Positions 1 to 7,528 of a stretch of 40,467 nucleotides of DNA are shown here, piece by piece; position 1 is the stretch's first letter; every line of letters begins with the position of its first letter. This DNA is from JAFGGG01 sp964634205. GTDB lineage: Bacteria > Spirochaetota > Spirochaetia > SZUA-6 > RPPD01. The stretch lies in contig CAZWKE010000035.1 in NCBI GenBank assembly GCA_964634205.1, forward strand, positions 1 to 40,467. The letters are read 5' to 3'. The translations under genes were made by a program, and so were the position numbers. The notes below the pieces were generated by a model. That model saw only the letters and a program-made list of their open reading frames with translations. It had not been told where the DNA came from and searched no databases.

Positions 1-828
1 TTTTTTATCTTCCTCTTCGTCCTCATCATCTTTATCCATATACTCAGAATTATCAGTTTTCAGCAGCGACTCAAAATCCTCATCTTCATTTTCCGGTTCC
101 TCTTTTACCTCGTCTTCCTGCAGGGTTTCAATAACCTCAAGGCCCGCTTCGTTTTCCGCTTCAACCACCGCGTTCGCGACAATCTGGGTGAAAAGCGTGA
201 TCGCCCTGATGGCGTCGTCATTCCCCGGAATAGGGAAGTCGATTCCTTCGGGGTTACAATTGGTATCAACGACCGCCACGATGGGAATATTCATTTTTTT
301 TGCTTCTTCCACTGCGATCGACTCCTTGCGGGTATCGATGATAAAAAGAATACCGGGAAGGTCCTTCATTTCCTTGATACCGCCCAAATTCTTGTCCAGG
401 CGGGACTTCTCCTTCAATAATAACGCAACCTCTTTTTTGGTCATATTGTCGAAAGTTCCGTCCACTTCCATTTTCTCGATTTTTTTCAGGCGCAAAATGG
501 ATTTTTGGATGGTCTTAAAATTGGTAAGCATGCCCCCCAGCCAGCGGTTGTTCACAAAATACATTCCGCAGCGTTTGGCCTCACGTTCAATGGCGGCCTG
601 GGCCTGTTTTTTTGTTCCGACAAACAAAACAGATTTGCCGGCAAGGACTGTTTTGCGTACGGCTTCATACGCTTCTTTGATTGATAAAATTGTTTTTTGA
701 AGATCTATAATATGTATTCCGTTTCTCTCCGCAAAGATAAAACGTTTCATTCGTGGATCCCATCTTTTGGTCTGATGCCCGAAATGTACACCTGACTCCA
801 AGAGGTTCTTCATTGTAACTACAGCCAA
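1..828 (-). CDS. rpsB: 30S ribosomal protein S2 (3' end beyond window)
   Basis: Structural protein of the small ribosomal subunit. The translation opens L/M-AVVTMKNLLESGVHFGHQ and continues with WDPRMKRFIFAERNGIHIID, the hallmark S2 N-terminus. I chose the TTG at 828 because a textbook Shine-Dalgarno (AAGGAGG) lies about 6 nt upstream and S2 proteins usually begin M-A-V-V-T-M; the in-frame ATG at 813 is less well placed. 276 codons are visible without a stop, against roughly 240 residues in many bacteria. The conserved body ends near nt 190 and is followed by a tail dominated by Glu and Asp, with a D/E/K run at the very edge of the window. Elongation factor Ts often follows rpsB, but the downstream side is outside the window. 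Identity is certain; the stop is not visible. Confidence 0.96.
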   Translation of the reverse strand, partial: MAVVTMKNLLESGVHFGHQTKRWDPRMKRFIFAERNGIHIIDLQKTILSIKEAYEAVRKTVLAGKSVLFVGTKKQAQAAIEREAKRCGMYFVNNRWLGGMLTNFKTIQKSILRLKKIEKMEVDGTFDNMTKKEVALLLKEKSRLDKNLGGIKEMKDLPGILFIIDTRKESIAVEEAKKMNIPIVAVVDTNCNPEGIDFPIPGNDDAIRAITLFTQIVANAVVEAENEAGLEVIETLQEDEVKEEPENEDEDFESLLKTDNSEYMDKDDEDEEEDKK

Positions 829-914
829 TTTATCCTCCTTTTATTGATCACAATAAAACTAAAAAGATTTAAAAAAGATCTAAAATATCTTGTTTTATCC
901 AATAATAGTTTATA

Positions 915-943
915 GTCATACCAGGAATATGATTTTATTTCAA
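915..943 (-). promoter_or_regulatory. Candidate sigma-70 promoter for rpsB
   Basis: On the minus strand TTGAAA (938-943) is followed after 17 nt by TATGAC (915-920). This overlaps the maf stop codon and predicts a leader of about 80 nt, AU-rich, before the S2 start. Such a leader could host S2 autoregulation, but I see no convincing hairpin. The gene may also be read through from maf. Confidence 0.4.
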
Positions 944-1530
944 GCGGTTATAAAAGGATAATTGTTTTCCTTTAACAGCGTGTAAAAGGTTTCCAGGGGC
1001 AGGCCTACCACATTACTGTAAGAACCTTTGATCCATTCGATAAAAAAGCTCCCCTGCTCCTGTATTCGATATGCCCCCGCCGCGCCGGACCATTCGCCGG
1101 ATTCCAGGTAAAAATGTATTTCCGCGTCGGACATACGGCGGAATTTTACTTCGGTTGTACACATCCGGGTGACGATGCTTTTGTCCTTCTCCGCCAAAAG
1201 CGCTATACCCGTGTGTACGCGATGGATTCTGCCCTGCAGCAGTCGTAAAATCTGCTCCGCCTCTTCGATGCTGTCCGGTTTTCCTACACATTTGCCGGAG
1301 ATTTCAATCATGGTGTCCGCGCCCACAATCCAGCGTGGGGATTCCTGTTTGAATATATTTACGATGGCCTGCACTTTCTTTACGGCAATCTCCTGCACAA
1401 CCTCCTTGGCGGAAGTCTCCGTATAGATGTCTTCGTTGATATTCGGGTGAATGACGGTAAAAGGAACCTTTGCCTTTTGTAGTAAATCTCTCCGACGCGG
1501 AGAACCCGATGCTAATATTATTGGTACCAT
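940..1530 (-). CDS. maf: Maf family nucleoside triphosphate pyrophosphatase
   Basis: House-cleaning enzyme that hydrolyses non-canonical or excess nucleoside triphosphates to the monophosphate and pyrophosphate; family members act on dTTP/UTP or m7GTP, and I cannot tell which from sequence alone. 196 residues, the usual family length. The N-terminus IILASGSPRRRDLL is the Maf signature, followed by VGADTMIEISGKCVGKP and a GRIHRVHTGIALL segment that together form the active-site cleft. The ATG is 6 nt downstream of the stop of the small membrane-protein gene, so the two are almost certainly co-transcribed from the consensus promoter at 1790-1817. Cytoplasmic. Confidence 0.95.
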   Translation of the reverse strand: MVPIILASGSPRRRDLLQKAKVPFTVIHPNINEDIYTETSAKEVVQEIAVKKVQAIVNIFKQESPRWIVGADTMIEISGKCVGKPDSIEEAEQILRLLQGRIHRVHTGIALLAEKDKSIVTRMCTTEVKFRRMSDAEIHFYLESGEWSGAAGAYRIQEQGSFFIEWIKGSYSNVVGLPLETFYTLLKENNYPFITA

Positions 1531-1536
1531 ATGCCT

Positions 1537-1776
1537 TTATAAAACCTTAAACAGTAATATTCCGCTTATCGCCCCCAAAATGGTTCCCAGGTTGGCGCGC
1601 ACGTAGACGGCAATCACGTACAGATTGAATCCAACCGGTTCTTTCATTGTGAACGATAGGCTGCTTCCCATGGAAGCCAACAGTCTTTCAATTATCTCCC
1701 ACCCCAAACTTCCTATGACCATCCCCAGGCATAAAAAACCGACCAGGACAGGAAAATTCTTCTTCTTTAAATCCAT
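1537..1776 (-). CDS. Small membrane protein, DUF4321-like
   Basis: A 79-residue protein with two hydrophobic stretches: roughly residues 8-25 (FPVLVGFLCLGMVIGSLGW) and 56-76 (IAVYVRANLGTILGAISGIL). The pattern of a basic start, helix, short amphipathic loop, helix, and the location directly before maf match the DUF4321 family; function unknown. The frame stays open upstream through the antisense of tRNA-Arg, but that extension is not plausible coding. I chose the ATG at 1776 because the promoter (TTGACA-N16-TATAAT) predicts a transcript starting near 1783, which excludes the in-frame ATG at 1800. There is no Shine-Dalgarno, so the mRNA appears to be near-leaderless. Confidence 0.75.
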   Translation of the reverse strand: MDLKKKNFPVLVGFLCLGMVIGSLGWEIIERLLASMGSSLSFTMKEPVGFNLYVIAVYVRANLGTILGAISGILLFKVL

Positions 1777-1789
1777 ACAATTTTCAAGA

Positions 1790-1817
1790 ATTATAGCCAT
1801 AGTTTTTTTTGTGTCAA
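1790..1817 (-). promoter_or_regulatory. Consensus sigma-70 promoter for the DUF4321-maf operon
   Basis: Perfect -35 TTGACA (1812-1817) and perfect -10 TATAAT (1790-1795), 16-nt spacer containing an A8 run. Predicted start of transcription is near 1783, only about 7 nt before the ATG at 1776. It is arranged back to back with the tRNA-Arg promoter. Confidence 0.75.
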
Positions 1818-1830
1818 GTAGTATGAGCAA

Positions 1831-1859
1831 TTGACATGTACGCGCGGAATGACTATGCT
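1831..1859 (+). promoter_or_regulatory. Sigma-70 promoter of tRNA-Arg(CCG)
   Basis: TTGACA (1831-1836), 17-nt spacer, TATGCT (1854-1859). The predicted start near 1866 is about 3 nt before the tRNA 5' end, which fits a single-gene tRNA transcript. Confidence 0.65.
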
Positions 1860-1868
1860 GGTGCGGTA

Positions 1869-1942
<74 letters not shown>

Positions 1943-1954
1943 ATAAAAAGAACC

Positions 1955-2329
1955 TCAGCAATAATAGGTAATCTCGGTGTTTCCCACACTTATTGTATCA
2001 TTGTTGTTTAATTCGACGTTTTTATTGGGAACCAGTCTGTTATTATTGATAAAAGTACCGTTTGTGCTGTGAATATCCCGGATAAAACCCTTGCCCTGGT
2101 GAAATGTTATTACGGCATGAAACTTGGATACCTTTTCATCCAGAATGATCACCGCATTGTGTTTGTCTCTTCCGATGCCGAAAGCCTTGTTTGAAAGCTG
2201 TTTGCTTTTATTGTGCGCTTCAAGACGTGGAATTCTTCCGGCATAGATGCTTGCGCTTTTGCTGACCGTAAGCTCATCATCGGGATTGTGAAAAACGGTC
2301 TGTTCTTTAAAAGGATCAGGACTTGCCAT
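1955..2329 (-). CDS. FHA-domain protein
   Basis: Forkhead-associated domains bind phosphothreonine peptides, usually as readers of Ser/Thr kinase signalling or in secretion scaffolds. The C-terminal 80 residues show the full signature: FGIGRDKHNAVIIL near residues 50-63, then SKFHA (67-72), and DIHSTNGTFINNNRL (85-99), with the binding-loop Arg54, Ser68, His71 and Asn90 in place. The first 45 residues look unstructured and could carry the phosphorylated Thr. The frame is open to a TTG at 2374, but a promoter (TTGAAA-N17-TATTAT) covers that codon and predicts transcription from about 2339, so I prefer the ATG at 2329 (124 aa). The ATG at 2347 is another option. No partner kinase is in view. 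Confidence 0.88.
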   Translation of the reverse strand: MASPDPFKEQTVFHNPDDELTVSKSASIYAGRIPRLEAHNKSKQLSNKAFGIGRDKHNAVIILDEKVSKFHAVITFHQGKGFIRDIHSTNGTFINNNRLVPNKNVELNNNDTISVGNTEITYYC

Positions 2330-2345
2330 AGGCTTCTTACCATAC

Positions 2346-2374
2346 ATAATAAGAGATGGTATAGCGGATTTCAA
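2346..2374 (-). promoter_or_regulatory. Candidate promoter of the FHA gene
   Basis: Minus strand TTGAAA (2369-2374), 17-nt spacer, TATTAT (2346-2351). The predicted start near 2339 leaves a leader of about 10 nt without a clear Shine-Dalgarno. Its -35 box is only 6 bp from the -35 box of the divergent promoter at 2381-2409. Confidence 0.5.
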
Positions 2375-2380
2375 CTAAAA

Positions 2381-2409
2381 TTGATATTTTTAACGGAATA
2401 GTGTAGAAT
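2381..2409 (+). promoter_or_regulatory. Promoter for the 120-aa gene and probably hisC
   Basis: TTGATA (2381-2386), exact 17-nt spacer, TAGAAT (2404-2409). The predicted start near 2416 gives a leader of about 38 nt that contains the strong GGAGGAGAGG ribosome site upstream of the ATG at 2454. Confidence 0.6.
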
Positions 2410-2453
2410 TTGAGAATACCGCATTACAAAGAAAACCGGCGGAGGAGAGGCAA

Positions 2454-2816
2454 ATGGGGACATTAGACACTATAATAGACAGGCTGCATGAGTATCTAAA
2501 AAAGCAGGGATTACCGCTATTCACCGCCCGGCCCGCCAATGTAATCCAACTCTATGAGTTGGCACTGCGCTCGGTCTGGGAGATACCGGACAAAGAGCGG
2601 CGCGAGGCCGTTGCCGGGGAGATTACGGTCTTCCTAAAAAAATACATCGGCGGAAAAAAAATGGAAGAGCTTTTTTCTCAAATTACTCAAAAACTTGATG
2701 CGCAACATGCGAGCCGTCAGAAACAGGAAGAAAAAACGGTCAGGGAAAAACATGCGAACACCCCCGGTTATGTTCCCTCTTTTGAGGAATTGTTTCCCGA
2801 AGACAAGGGGAGATAA
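2454..2816 (+). CDS. Conserved hypothetical protein (120 aa), soluble and charged
   Basis: I do not recognise the family. The first 90 residues are predicted to be helical (alternating hydrophobics with EIPDKERREAVAGEI and a Lys-rich segment) and the last 30 are strongly charged and probably disordered, ending SFEELFPEDKGR. There is no signal peptide or membrane segment. The start is secure: a GGCGGAGGAGAGG ribosome site ends 4-5 nt before the ATG and a good promoter lies upstream. hisC follows after 63 bp without an obvious terminator, so the two are probably co-transcribed; that is the only functional hint. Confidence 0.75.
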   Translation: MGTLDTIIDRLHEYLKKQGLPLFTARPANVIQLYELALRSVWEIPDKERREAVAGEITVFLKKYIGGKKMEELFSQITQKLDAQHASRQKQEEKTVREKHANTPGYVPSFEELFPEDKGR

Positions 2817-2879
2817 ATAAAGGCTTCATACACCGCGAGGCCTGTACAAATAGCAAAAAAAATATTACTGTTAGCCACA

Positions 2880-3977
2880 ATGGAAATAGAAAAGCGTGTG
2901 AATCCCGGTATAGACTCAATCAAACCCTATGAACCCGGCAAATCTGTATTTGAGGCAGGTTTGGAACAGCAGGGGGTTGATTTTATCAAAATGGCCTCAA
3001 ATGAGAATCCCCTCGGGGTAAGCCCCAAGGCACTCGCCGCTATCAAGGAAAATGCGCACCTATGTTACGCGTATCCCGAGGTCAGCTGTGCCCGGCTGCG
3101 CACCGCCTTGGCAAAGGAGTTCGATCTACCGCCGGATATGTTTATCGTGGGAAACGGGGCGGACGGAATTATTTACGCATTAGGATTGGCACTTGTCAAT
3201 CAGGATGATGAGGCTGTTATCCCCGGCATAACCTTTCCCTATTACGAGATTGTGGTGAGGGCCATGCGCGGCAGGGTGGTGCAGAGTACTATGCGTGGTT
3301 TCGCGATTGACCTTGACGACATCCTGGCCAGACTGACACCGAAAACAAAGCTTATCTGGATCAGTAATCCCAACAATCCCACGGGCTGCTTAATCCCACG
3401 GGATGAGTTTGCCCGGTTTTACGAACAGGTGCCTGATAATGTGTTTGTGGTGCATGATGAGGTGTACGCTGATTTTGCTCCGCCCGAGCAGATGCCTGAT
3501 ACGCGCGCGCTGCTGAAGCAGGGAAGGGCTAATCTGGTACTTATGCGCAGTTTTTCCAAGATTTACGGTCTTGCCGGGATACGCCTGGGATTCGGTATGG
3601 CCGATCCGGAATTAATTAAGATACTCTATAAGGTACGGCCTCCCTTTGATGTTTCCGTATTGGCCGAGATCGCGGGATGTGCCGCGCTTTGCGACAGGGA
3701 ATTCTACGCAGAAACCCTAAACGTCAATGCCCGCGGCAAAGCCTATCTGTACGGCGAACTGCAGGCCCTGGGCCTGGACTACATTCCTTCGGCCACAAAT
3801 TTTATTGTTCTCGATACCAAAAGGGACTGCCGCGCTGTAGCGCGGCAACTGCAGCAAAAGGGGATCATCATCCGGCCCGCCGATACTTATGGAATGCCGA
3901 CATGCATACGGGTGACCATCGGCAGCGAAAAACAAAACCGGCGTTTTGTAGACGCGCTGAAACAGGTATTGGGATAA
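2880..3977 (+). CDS. hisC: Histidinol-phosphate aminotransferase family protein
   Basis: Fold-type I PLP aminotransferase that in histidine synthesis converts imidazole acetol-phosphate and glutamate to histidinol-phosphate; related enzymes act on aromatic amino acids. 365 residues, normal length. Diagnostic residues are visible: MASNENPLG (38-46), GNGADG (91-96), NPNNPTG (163-169), HDEVY with Asp193 and Tyr196, the SFSK motif with PLP-binding Lys227, then GIRLGFG, and a C-terminal CIRVTIG with the substrate-carboxylate Arg. No other his gene is nearby, so an aromatic or broad-range role cannot be excluded. The ATG lacks a Shine-Dalgarno; the next possible start is a GTG at 2898. Its stop overlaps the next start (TAATG). 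Confidence 0.9.
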   Translation: MEIEKRVNPGIDSIKPYEPGKSVFEAGLEQQGVDFIKMASNENPLGVSPKALAAIKENAHLCYAYPEVSCARLRTALAKEFDLPPDMFIVGNGADGIIYALGLALVNQDDEAVIPGITFPYYEIVVRAMRGRVVQSTMRGFAIDLDDILARLTPKTKLIWISNPNNPTGCLIPRDEFARFYEQVPDNVFVVHDEVYADFAPPEQMPDTRALLKQGRANLVLMRSFSKIYGLAGIRLGFGMADPELIKILYKVRPPFDVSVLAEIAGCAALCDREFYAETLNVNARGKAYLYGELQALGLDYIPSATNFIVLDTKRDCRAVARQLQQKGIIIRPADTYGMPTCIRVTIGSEKQNRRFVDALKQVLG

Positions 3978-4672
3978 TGTTGGGGCGGGTTTTAATCGGA
4001 TTTATAGTAGTATGCGTTCTTTTTTTATCCGGGTGTTCGGACAGCCCTCCCTCGATCATACGGATTTCCTGGCAGGTCATTCTCTTTAATAATCGCGAGA
4101 CCACGTACGGGTACCAGAAACTGAGTCTGTTTGTTCAGATTACCGATGAGGACGGCGTCAAGGATATCGGCTCGCTCTATCTGATTAATGACGATAAAGA
4201 GCTTTTTTGGGGGGTGGACAAGGAGTCCTGGCAGATGATTACCAAGGGTAGTGAAACCTGGATAGGGACCAATGCCATCACCATGCCGGGCGGTGAGCCG
4301 TTTCCTACCGGAAAGTACCGGGTGTATCTTGAGGACCTCAGCGGACAGAGCGATGAAACCAGTATTTATATTAACAACGATAATGTGGCTACGTCCCAAA
4401 CCACAACCCCGGAAAGTTATACGACGGGAGACACCATATATGTGCGGGGTTCTTATGACAATTACGAGCTCTGGGTATATGATCAGAGCAATCACTTTAT
4501 TGCGGCCTTTCCGGTGGATGAACAGGGGATAAAAACAGAGGTGATTGCCAACCGTCAACCGGAGCTGAACAACGCCTTTACCTACTATGTGTATTGTCCC
4601 GCCAAAAACAATGCGTTCGGCATTTTAACCGGACCGTATTTTTATACGAACACCACCAATAAAAACCAGTAA
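3977..4672 (+). CDS. Predicted lipoprotein, function unknown
   Basis: 231 residues. The N-terminus has a basic first turn, a hydrophobic core (VLIGFIVVCVLF) and a lipobox LSGC with Cys20 as the lipidated residue, so the protein should be membrane-anchored outside the cytoplasm. The rest is beta-rich with many Tyr, Thr and Asn (VYLEDLSGQSDETSIYINND, YVRGSYDNYELWVYD) and resembles Ig-like or beta-sandwich surface proteins, but I recognise no family. The ATG shares its A with the hisC stop (TAATG), which implies translational coupling and fixes the start. A coupled aminotransferase and lipoprotein make no obvious pathway; the pairing may only reflect compact gene order. Confidence 0.82.
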   Translation: MLGRVLIGFIVVCVLFLSGCSDSPPSIIRISWQVILFNNRETTYGYQKLSLFVQITDEDGVKDIGSLYLINDDKELFWGVDKESWQMITKGSETWIGTNAITMPGGEPFPTGKYRVYLEDLSGQSDETSIYINNDNVATSQTTTPESYTTGDTIYVRGSYDNYELWVYDQSNHFIAAFPVDEQGIKTEVIANRQPELNNAFTYYVYCPAKNNAFGILTGPYFYTNTTNKNQ

Positions 4673-4744
4673 CCTTCCGGCCCCGGTATTCTTTTGGAAA
4701 AACCGTCATTGAAAAAATATAAGTGGTAACGCCGCATTGTTTTT

Positions 4745-5872
4745 TTATTCTCCCAGCGGGATAATAAGCCATGCCGAGGGATCGGCCATTTCCCGGGCAA
4801 TCATGCCCAGGGCCACGGTAGCGGTGAGTTCCGCAAACACGTACTTTTTGGAACGAAAGGTAAGCACCGCGCCGGGGGCATCAACGGCTATGCCCACCGC
4901 ACTGTGCTTAAAGCGGCCGGAGACAAGCAGGACGGCGTCGAACTTCATCTGTTTCAGCAGAATCAGAAACAGCACGGCGCGGGAATCGCAATCACCGGCA
5001 TGACCCAGCAGGGCTTCCAAGGGGGGGGTCATATTACTGATGCTCTTGCGTTCCCGGTAGACAAAAGACTGAATCCATGATAACAGCACGGCGGCCTGTT
5101 CGGTTCTGTTTGGCGCCGCCTTTGCCAGATACGCGGAAAGTTTTTCAGACAGCTCGCTGAAACGGCCGTAATTGTCGCGGTAGATGATCCGGTAGAACCT
5201 GGCCCAGGCTGCATTGTTTACCGTGGGATACGTGCTTAAAATTCGAGCCTCCCGGTTTATAACCACGTCGGTGGCCTCGATTTCATTTTTGTCATAGTGA
5301 AACGTGATAAATTTTTCTTTAAAGGGGATGGTGGCCGTTACCTGTGTCTTCCCGGGGAACCCGTAGTAGAACTGGCTGATGGGTCCGGGATCACGCCTGT
5401 TTTGCGCATCCACGGCAAAGGAGTCCAGGCAGGAAAGCAGGAAGTCGTGCATTTTAGCGTACTCCGTCACCTGGGCAAAGCACATAAGGACAAAATCATA
5501 CTTTTTACCATTGATAAAAACAAAGTACCCGCGGGAATTATAGCTTTTTGTGGAGAATGAAAGGTCGGCCAGGTATGCCTCCATCCCGGAATAGGTGAAG
5601 GCCGCACCGTCGCCCTGGGCGTGGAGCTGCATGCGGATAAACCCCAGCATTTCATCCGCATTATTGAAATAATCCGCCGGGAAACTGAACAGTTGAAAAA
5701 TCGTGGTGTGACCCGGGTCAACATAGGACACGGCCGCGGTATCACGGGTGTCAAGCTCTTGCCACCCCGCGGGAAGATCAAGGTAGTACCCCTTGTCCGC
5801 GGCATGGATCTCTTTTGCCTGCAGAGACAGGCAACACAAGCCCAGGCTTAAGACGATCAAAAGGTTTTTCAT
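4745..5872 (-). CDS. Secreted transglutaminase-like (papain-fold) protein
   Basis: 375 residues with a signal peptide (about residues 1-19, cleaving after SLQA). The C-terminal third carries a transglutaminase-like core: Trp266 in AVLLSWIQSFVYRE, then GDCDSRA with probable nucleophile Cys295, HSAVGI with His323, and FAEL with acidic Glu348. Bacterial members of this superfamily are mostly peptidases or cross-linking/amidase enzymes of the envelope. The N-terminal 180 residues contain a GWQELDTRDTAAVSY segment of unknown fold. It begins 9 nt after the purC stop with a GGAAG ribosome site, so it is the third gene of a clpP-purC operon. The exact substrate cannot be read from sequence. Confidence 0.78.
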   Translation of the reverse strand: MKNLLIVLSLGLCCLSLQAKEIHAADKGYYLDLPAGWQELDTRDTAAVSYVDPGHTTIFQLFSFPADYFNNADEMLGFIRMQLHAQGDGAAFTYSGMEAYLADLSFSTKSYNSRGYFVFINGKKYDFVLMCFAQVTEYAKMHDFLLSCLDSFAVDAQNRRDPGPISQFYYGFPGKTQVTATIPFKEKFITFHYDKNEIEATDVVINREARILSTYPTVNNAAWARFYRIIYRDNYGRFSELSEKLSAYLAKAAPNRTEQAAVLLSWIQSFVYRERKSISNMTPPLEALLGHAGDCDSRAVLFLILLKQMKFDAVLLVSGRFKHSAVGIAVDAPGAVLTFRSKKYVFAELTATVALGMIAREMADPSAWLIIPLGE

Positions 5873-5881
5873 GCTTCCTGC

Positions 5882-6853
5882 TTATCCCCTGGCATAACCT
5901 GCCGCTGAAAGTTTTTGGGAAATGAGGTCGGCCTCCGCCGCCGCATTCAGATCTGCGGGCCTGAAACTCTTGCCGGTTATGGTTTCAAAAGCCGTAATAT
6001 ACAACCAGGCAACCTGTGTGCGGATTTCATCCGGGATGTGCGGTATTTCTCCGTCTCCCATATAACCCTGATCCATCAGCCACTGGCGCAGATATTCTTT
6101 ATCCAGTTTACGTTGTTTTTCACCCCCGGCAAACAGGTCTTCATACGTATCCGCATACCAGTACCTGCTGGAATCGGGGGTGTGGATCTCATCGATCAGG
6201 ATCAACTCCCCGTTATACAGCCCGAACTCGTATTTCGTGTCCACAAGAATGAGTCCCTGCGCGGCCGCAAGCTCGGTACCCCTGGCAAACAGCTCCAGTG
6301 CCTTGGTTTCAACCTGTTCCCAGATTCGTTTTTCCACAAGGCCTTGGGCGACGATCTCTTTTCCCGAGATGGGCAGATCATGCGTACCGCGCTCGGCCTT
6401 GGTAGACGGAGTAAAGAGCGGCGTTTCAAAACGCTGGTTAAAGCGCATACCGTGCGGGAGGGTTATTCCTGATACGGGATTCCCTTTTTGGTAATCTCTC
6501 CAAGCAGACCCGGTAAGGTACCCCCTGACCACCACTTCCACCGGCAGTACCTTGCTTTTTTTTACCAGTACGGTACGGGGAGAAAGCTCCTCAAGCAGGT
6601 GATTCTGCAGAATGTCCGCCGTGTGGGTAAACCAATAGAGTGAAACCTGGTTCAGTACCTGTCCCTTGCAGGGAATGGTAGTCAAAACCCGGTCAAAAGC
6701 CGAGATTCTGTCTGTGGTACAGATCACCATGTGCTGCCCCAGATCAATAATGTCGCGAACCTTTCCTTGCTGTACAGAAGCCGGGGGGAAAGTGGCCGGA
6801 TTGAGGGCTTTCAGAGTATGGGGTAAATAGGCTGTCAGGTCCTGTTTGTTCAT
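5882..6853 (-). CDS. purC: Phosphoribosylaminoimidazole-succinocarboxamide synthase
   Basis: SAICAR synthetase of de novo purine synthesis: CAIR + aspartate + ATP gives SAICAR. 323 residues, the longer form also seen in yeast Ade1-like proteins (the short bacterial form is about 240). Visible motifs are QGKVRDIIDLG (29-39), TTDRISAFDRVL (46-57), VEVVVRGYLTGSAW (104-117), LVDTKYEFGL and LILIDEIHTPDSSRYW, which together form the ATP and CAIR sites. Its ATG overlaps the clpP stop by 4 nt (ATGA), so translation is coupled. No other pur gene is adjacent, which makes the pairing with a protease gene unusual. Confidence 0.96.
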   Translation of the reverse strand: MNKQDLTAYLPHTLKALNPATFPPASVQQGKVRDIIDLGQHMVICTTDRISAFDRVLTTIPCKGQVLNQVSLYWFTHTADILQNHLLEELSPRTVLVKKSKVLPVEVVVRGYLTGSAWRDYQKGNPVSGITLPHGMRFNQRFETPLFTPSTKAERGTHDLPISGKEIVAQGLVEKRIWEQVETKALELFARGTELAAAQGLILVDTKYEFGLYNGELILIDEIHTPDSSRYWYADTYEDLFAGGEKQRKLDKEYLRQWLMDQGYMGDGEIPHIPDEIRTQVAWLYITAFETITGKSFRPADLNAAAEADLISQKLSAAGYARG

Positions 6854-7458
6854 TCTTTCAAGTCTGACCTTTTGGTGATTATCTGGGAAATAAGGCCGTA
6901 TTCCTGCGCGTCCGCCGCGTTCATCCAGAAGTCCCGGTCCGTATCCTTTTCCACCTTTTTCAGCGGATTGCCGGTTTCGTCGGCGATCAGCTGGTTTATT
7001 TTCCCACGGAGTTTCTCCAGTTGGCGGGCATGAATCTCGATTTCAGTGGCCACCCCGCGGATACCGCTTAACGGTTGGTGAATCAGGTAATGTGAATTGG
7101 GGAGCGCCACACGTTGTTCCTTGGGCGCGGCAAGCAGGATGATGGCCGCCGCACTGGCAACCAGACCCATCCCGATGGTAAACACCTTCGGTTTGACAAA
7201 ACGGATCATATCAAAGATGGCAAAACCCGCGTCCGCGTCACCGCCGGGAGAGTCGATAAAGATTTTTATCGGGTTTTCCCCCTCATCTTCCAGCAGGAGG
7301 ATCTGGCGGATGATACGCTCGGCCAGGGCTTTGTTGATCTCACCGGACAAAAGAATCGTCCTGGTTTTCAGCAGCTGTTGAACGAGAATAGCCTCATGGC
7401 TGTTTTCGCCCTCTTCATTATTTTCTTCATCATCTAGGTAAATTGGTTCATATTTCAT
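6850..7458 (-). CDS. clpP: ClpP-family serine protease (non-canonical type)
   Basis: Self-compartmentalised protease that degrades proteins fed by an AAA+ unfoldase. 202 residues. The catalytic triad is present: Ser102 in GLVASAAAI, His127 in YLIHQPLSG, Asp176 in KDTDRDFW. Substrate-channel motif FIDSPGGDADAG (68-79) and the handle region IEIHARQLEKLRGK are typical. It departs from the standard enzyme in two places: the nucleophile motif is VASAAAI instead of AASMGA, and the N-terminus, which forms the axial pore that contacts ClpX/ClpA, is a short acidic stretch (LDDEENNEEGE) with no propeptide. No clpX, clpA or tig is nearby. It resembles a second-type ClpP paralogue. There is no Shine-Dalgarno; a promoter places the transcript start at the ATG itself. 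Confidence 0.9.
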   Translation of the reverse strand: MKYEPIYLDDEENNEEGENSHEAILVQQLLKTRTILLSGEINKALAERIIRQILLLEDEGENPIKIFIDSPGGDADAGFAIFDMIRFVKPKVFTIGMGLVASAAAIILLAAPKEQRVALPNSHYLIHQPLSGIRGVATEIEIHARQLEKLRGKINQLIADETGNPLKKVEKDTDRDFWMNAADAQEYGLISQIITKRSDLKE

Positions 7459-7464
7459 AGACTT

Positions 7465-7493
7465 ATAATATATACTTTTCTGCGATCCGGCAA
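7465..7493 (-). promoter_or_regulatory. Candidate promoter for clpP-purC giving a leaderless mRNA
   Basis: Minus strand TTGCCG (7488-7493), 17-nt spacer, TATTAT (7465-7470). Seven nt beyond the -10 box is the A of the clpP ATG at 7458, and no ribosome site exists. It lies immediately after the upstream terminator. Confidence 0.5.
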
Positions 7494-7494
7494 T

Positions 7495-7528
7495 AAAAAA
7501 AAAGGCCAGGGATAAAATCCCCTGGCCT
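7495..7528 (-). terminator. Strong intrinsic terminator
   Basis: Minus strand: AGGCCAGGG (7520-7528 complement) pairs perfectly over 9 bp with its partner at 7503-7511 around a short AU-rich loop, followed by nine U (7495-7503). No minus-strand protein gene ends here, so it must serve the short RNA above. Confidence 0.8.

Noticed and set aside
188..700. 170-codon plus-strand frame opposite rpsB
   Set aside because: Shadow of the S2 coding strand; no ribosome site and composition explained by rpsB.
2840..2868. Separate promoter for hisC (TATTAC at 2863-2868)
   Set aside because: No acceptable -35 box at 16-18 nt; co-transcription with the upstream 120-aa gene is simpler.
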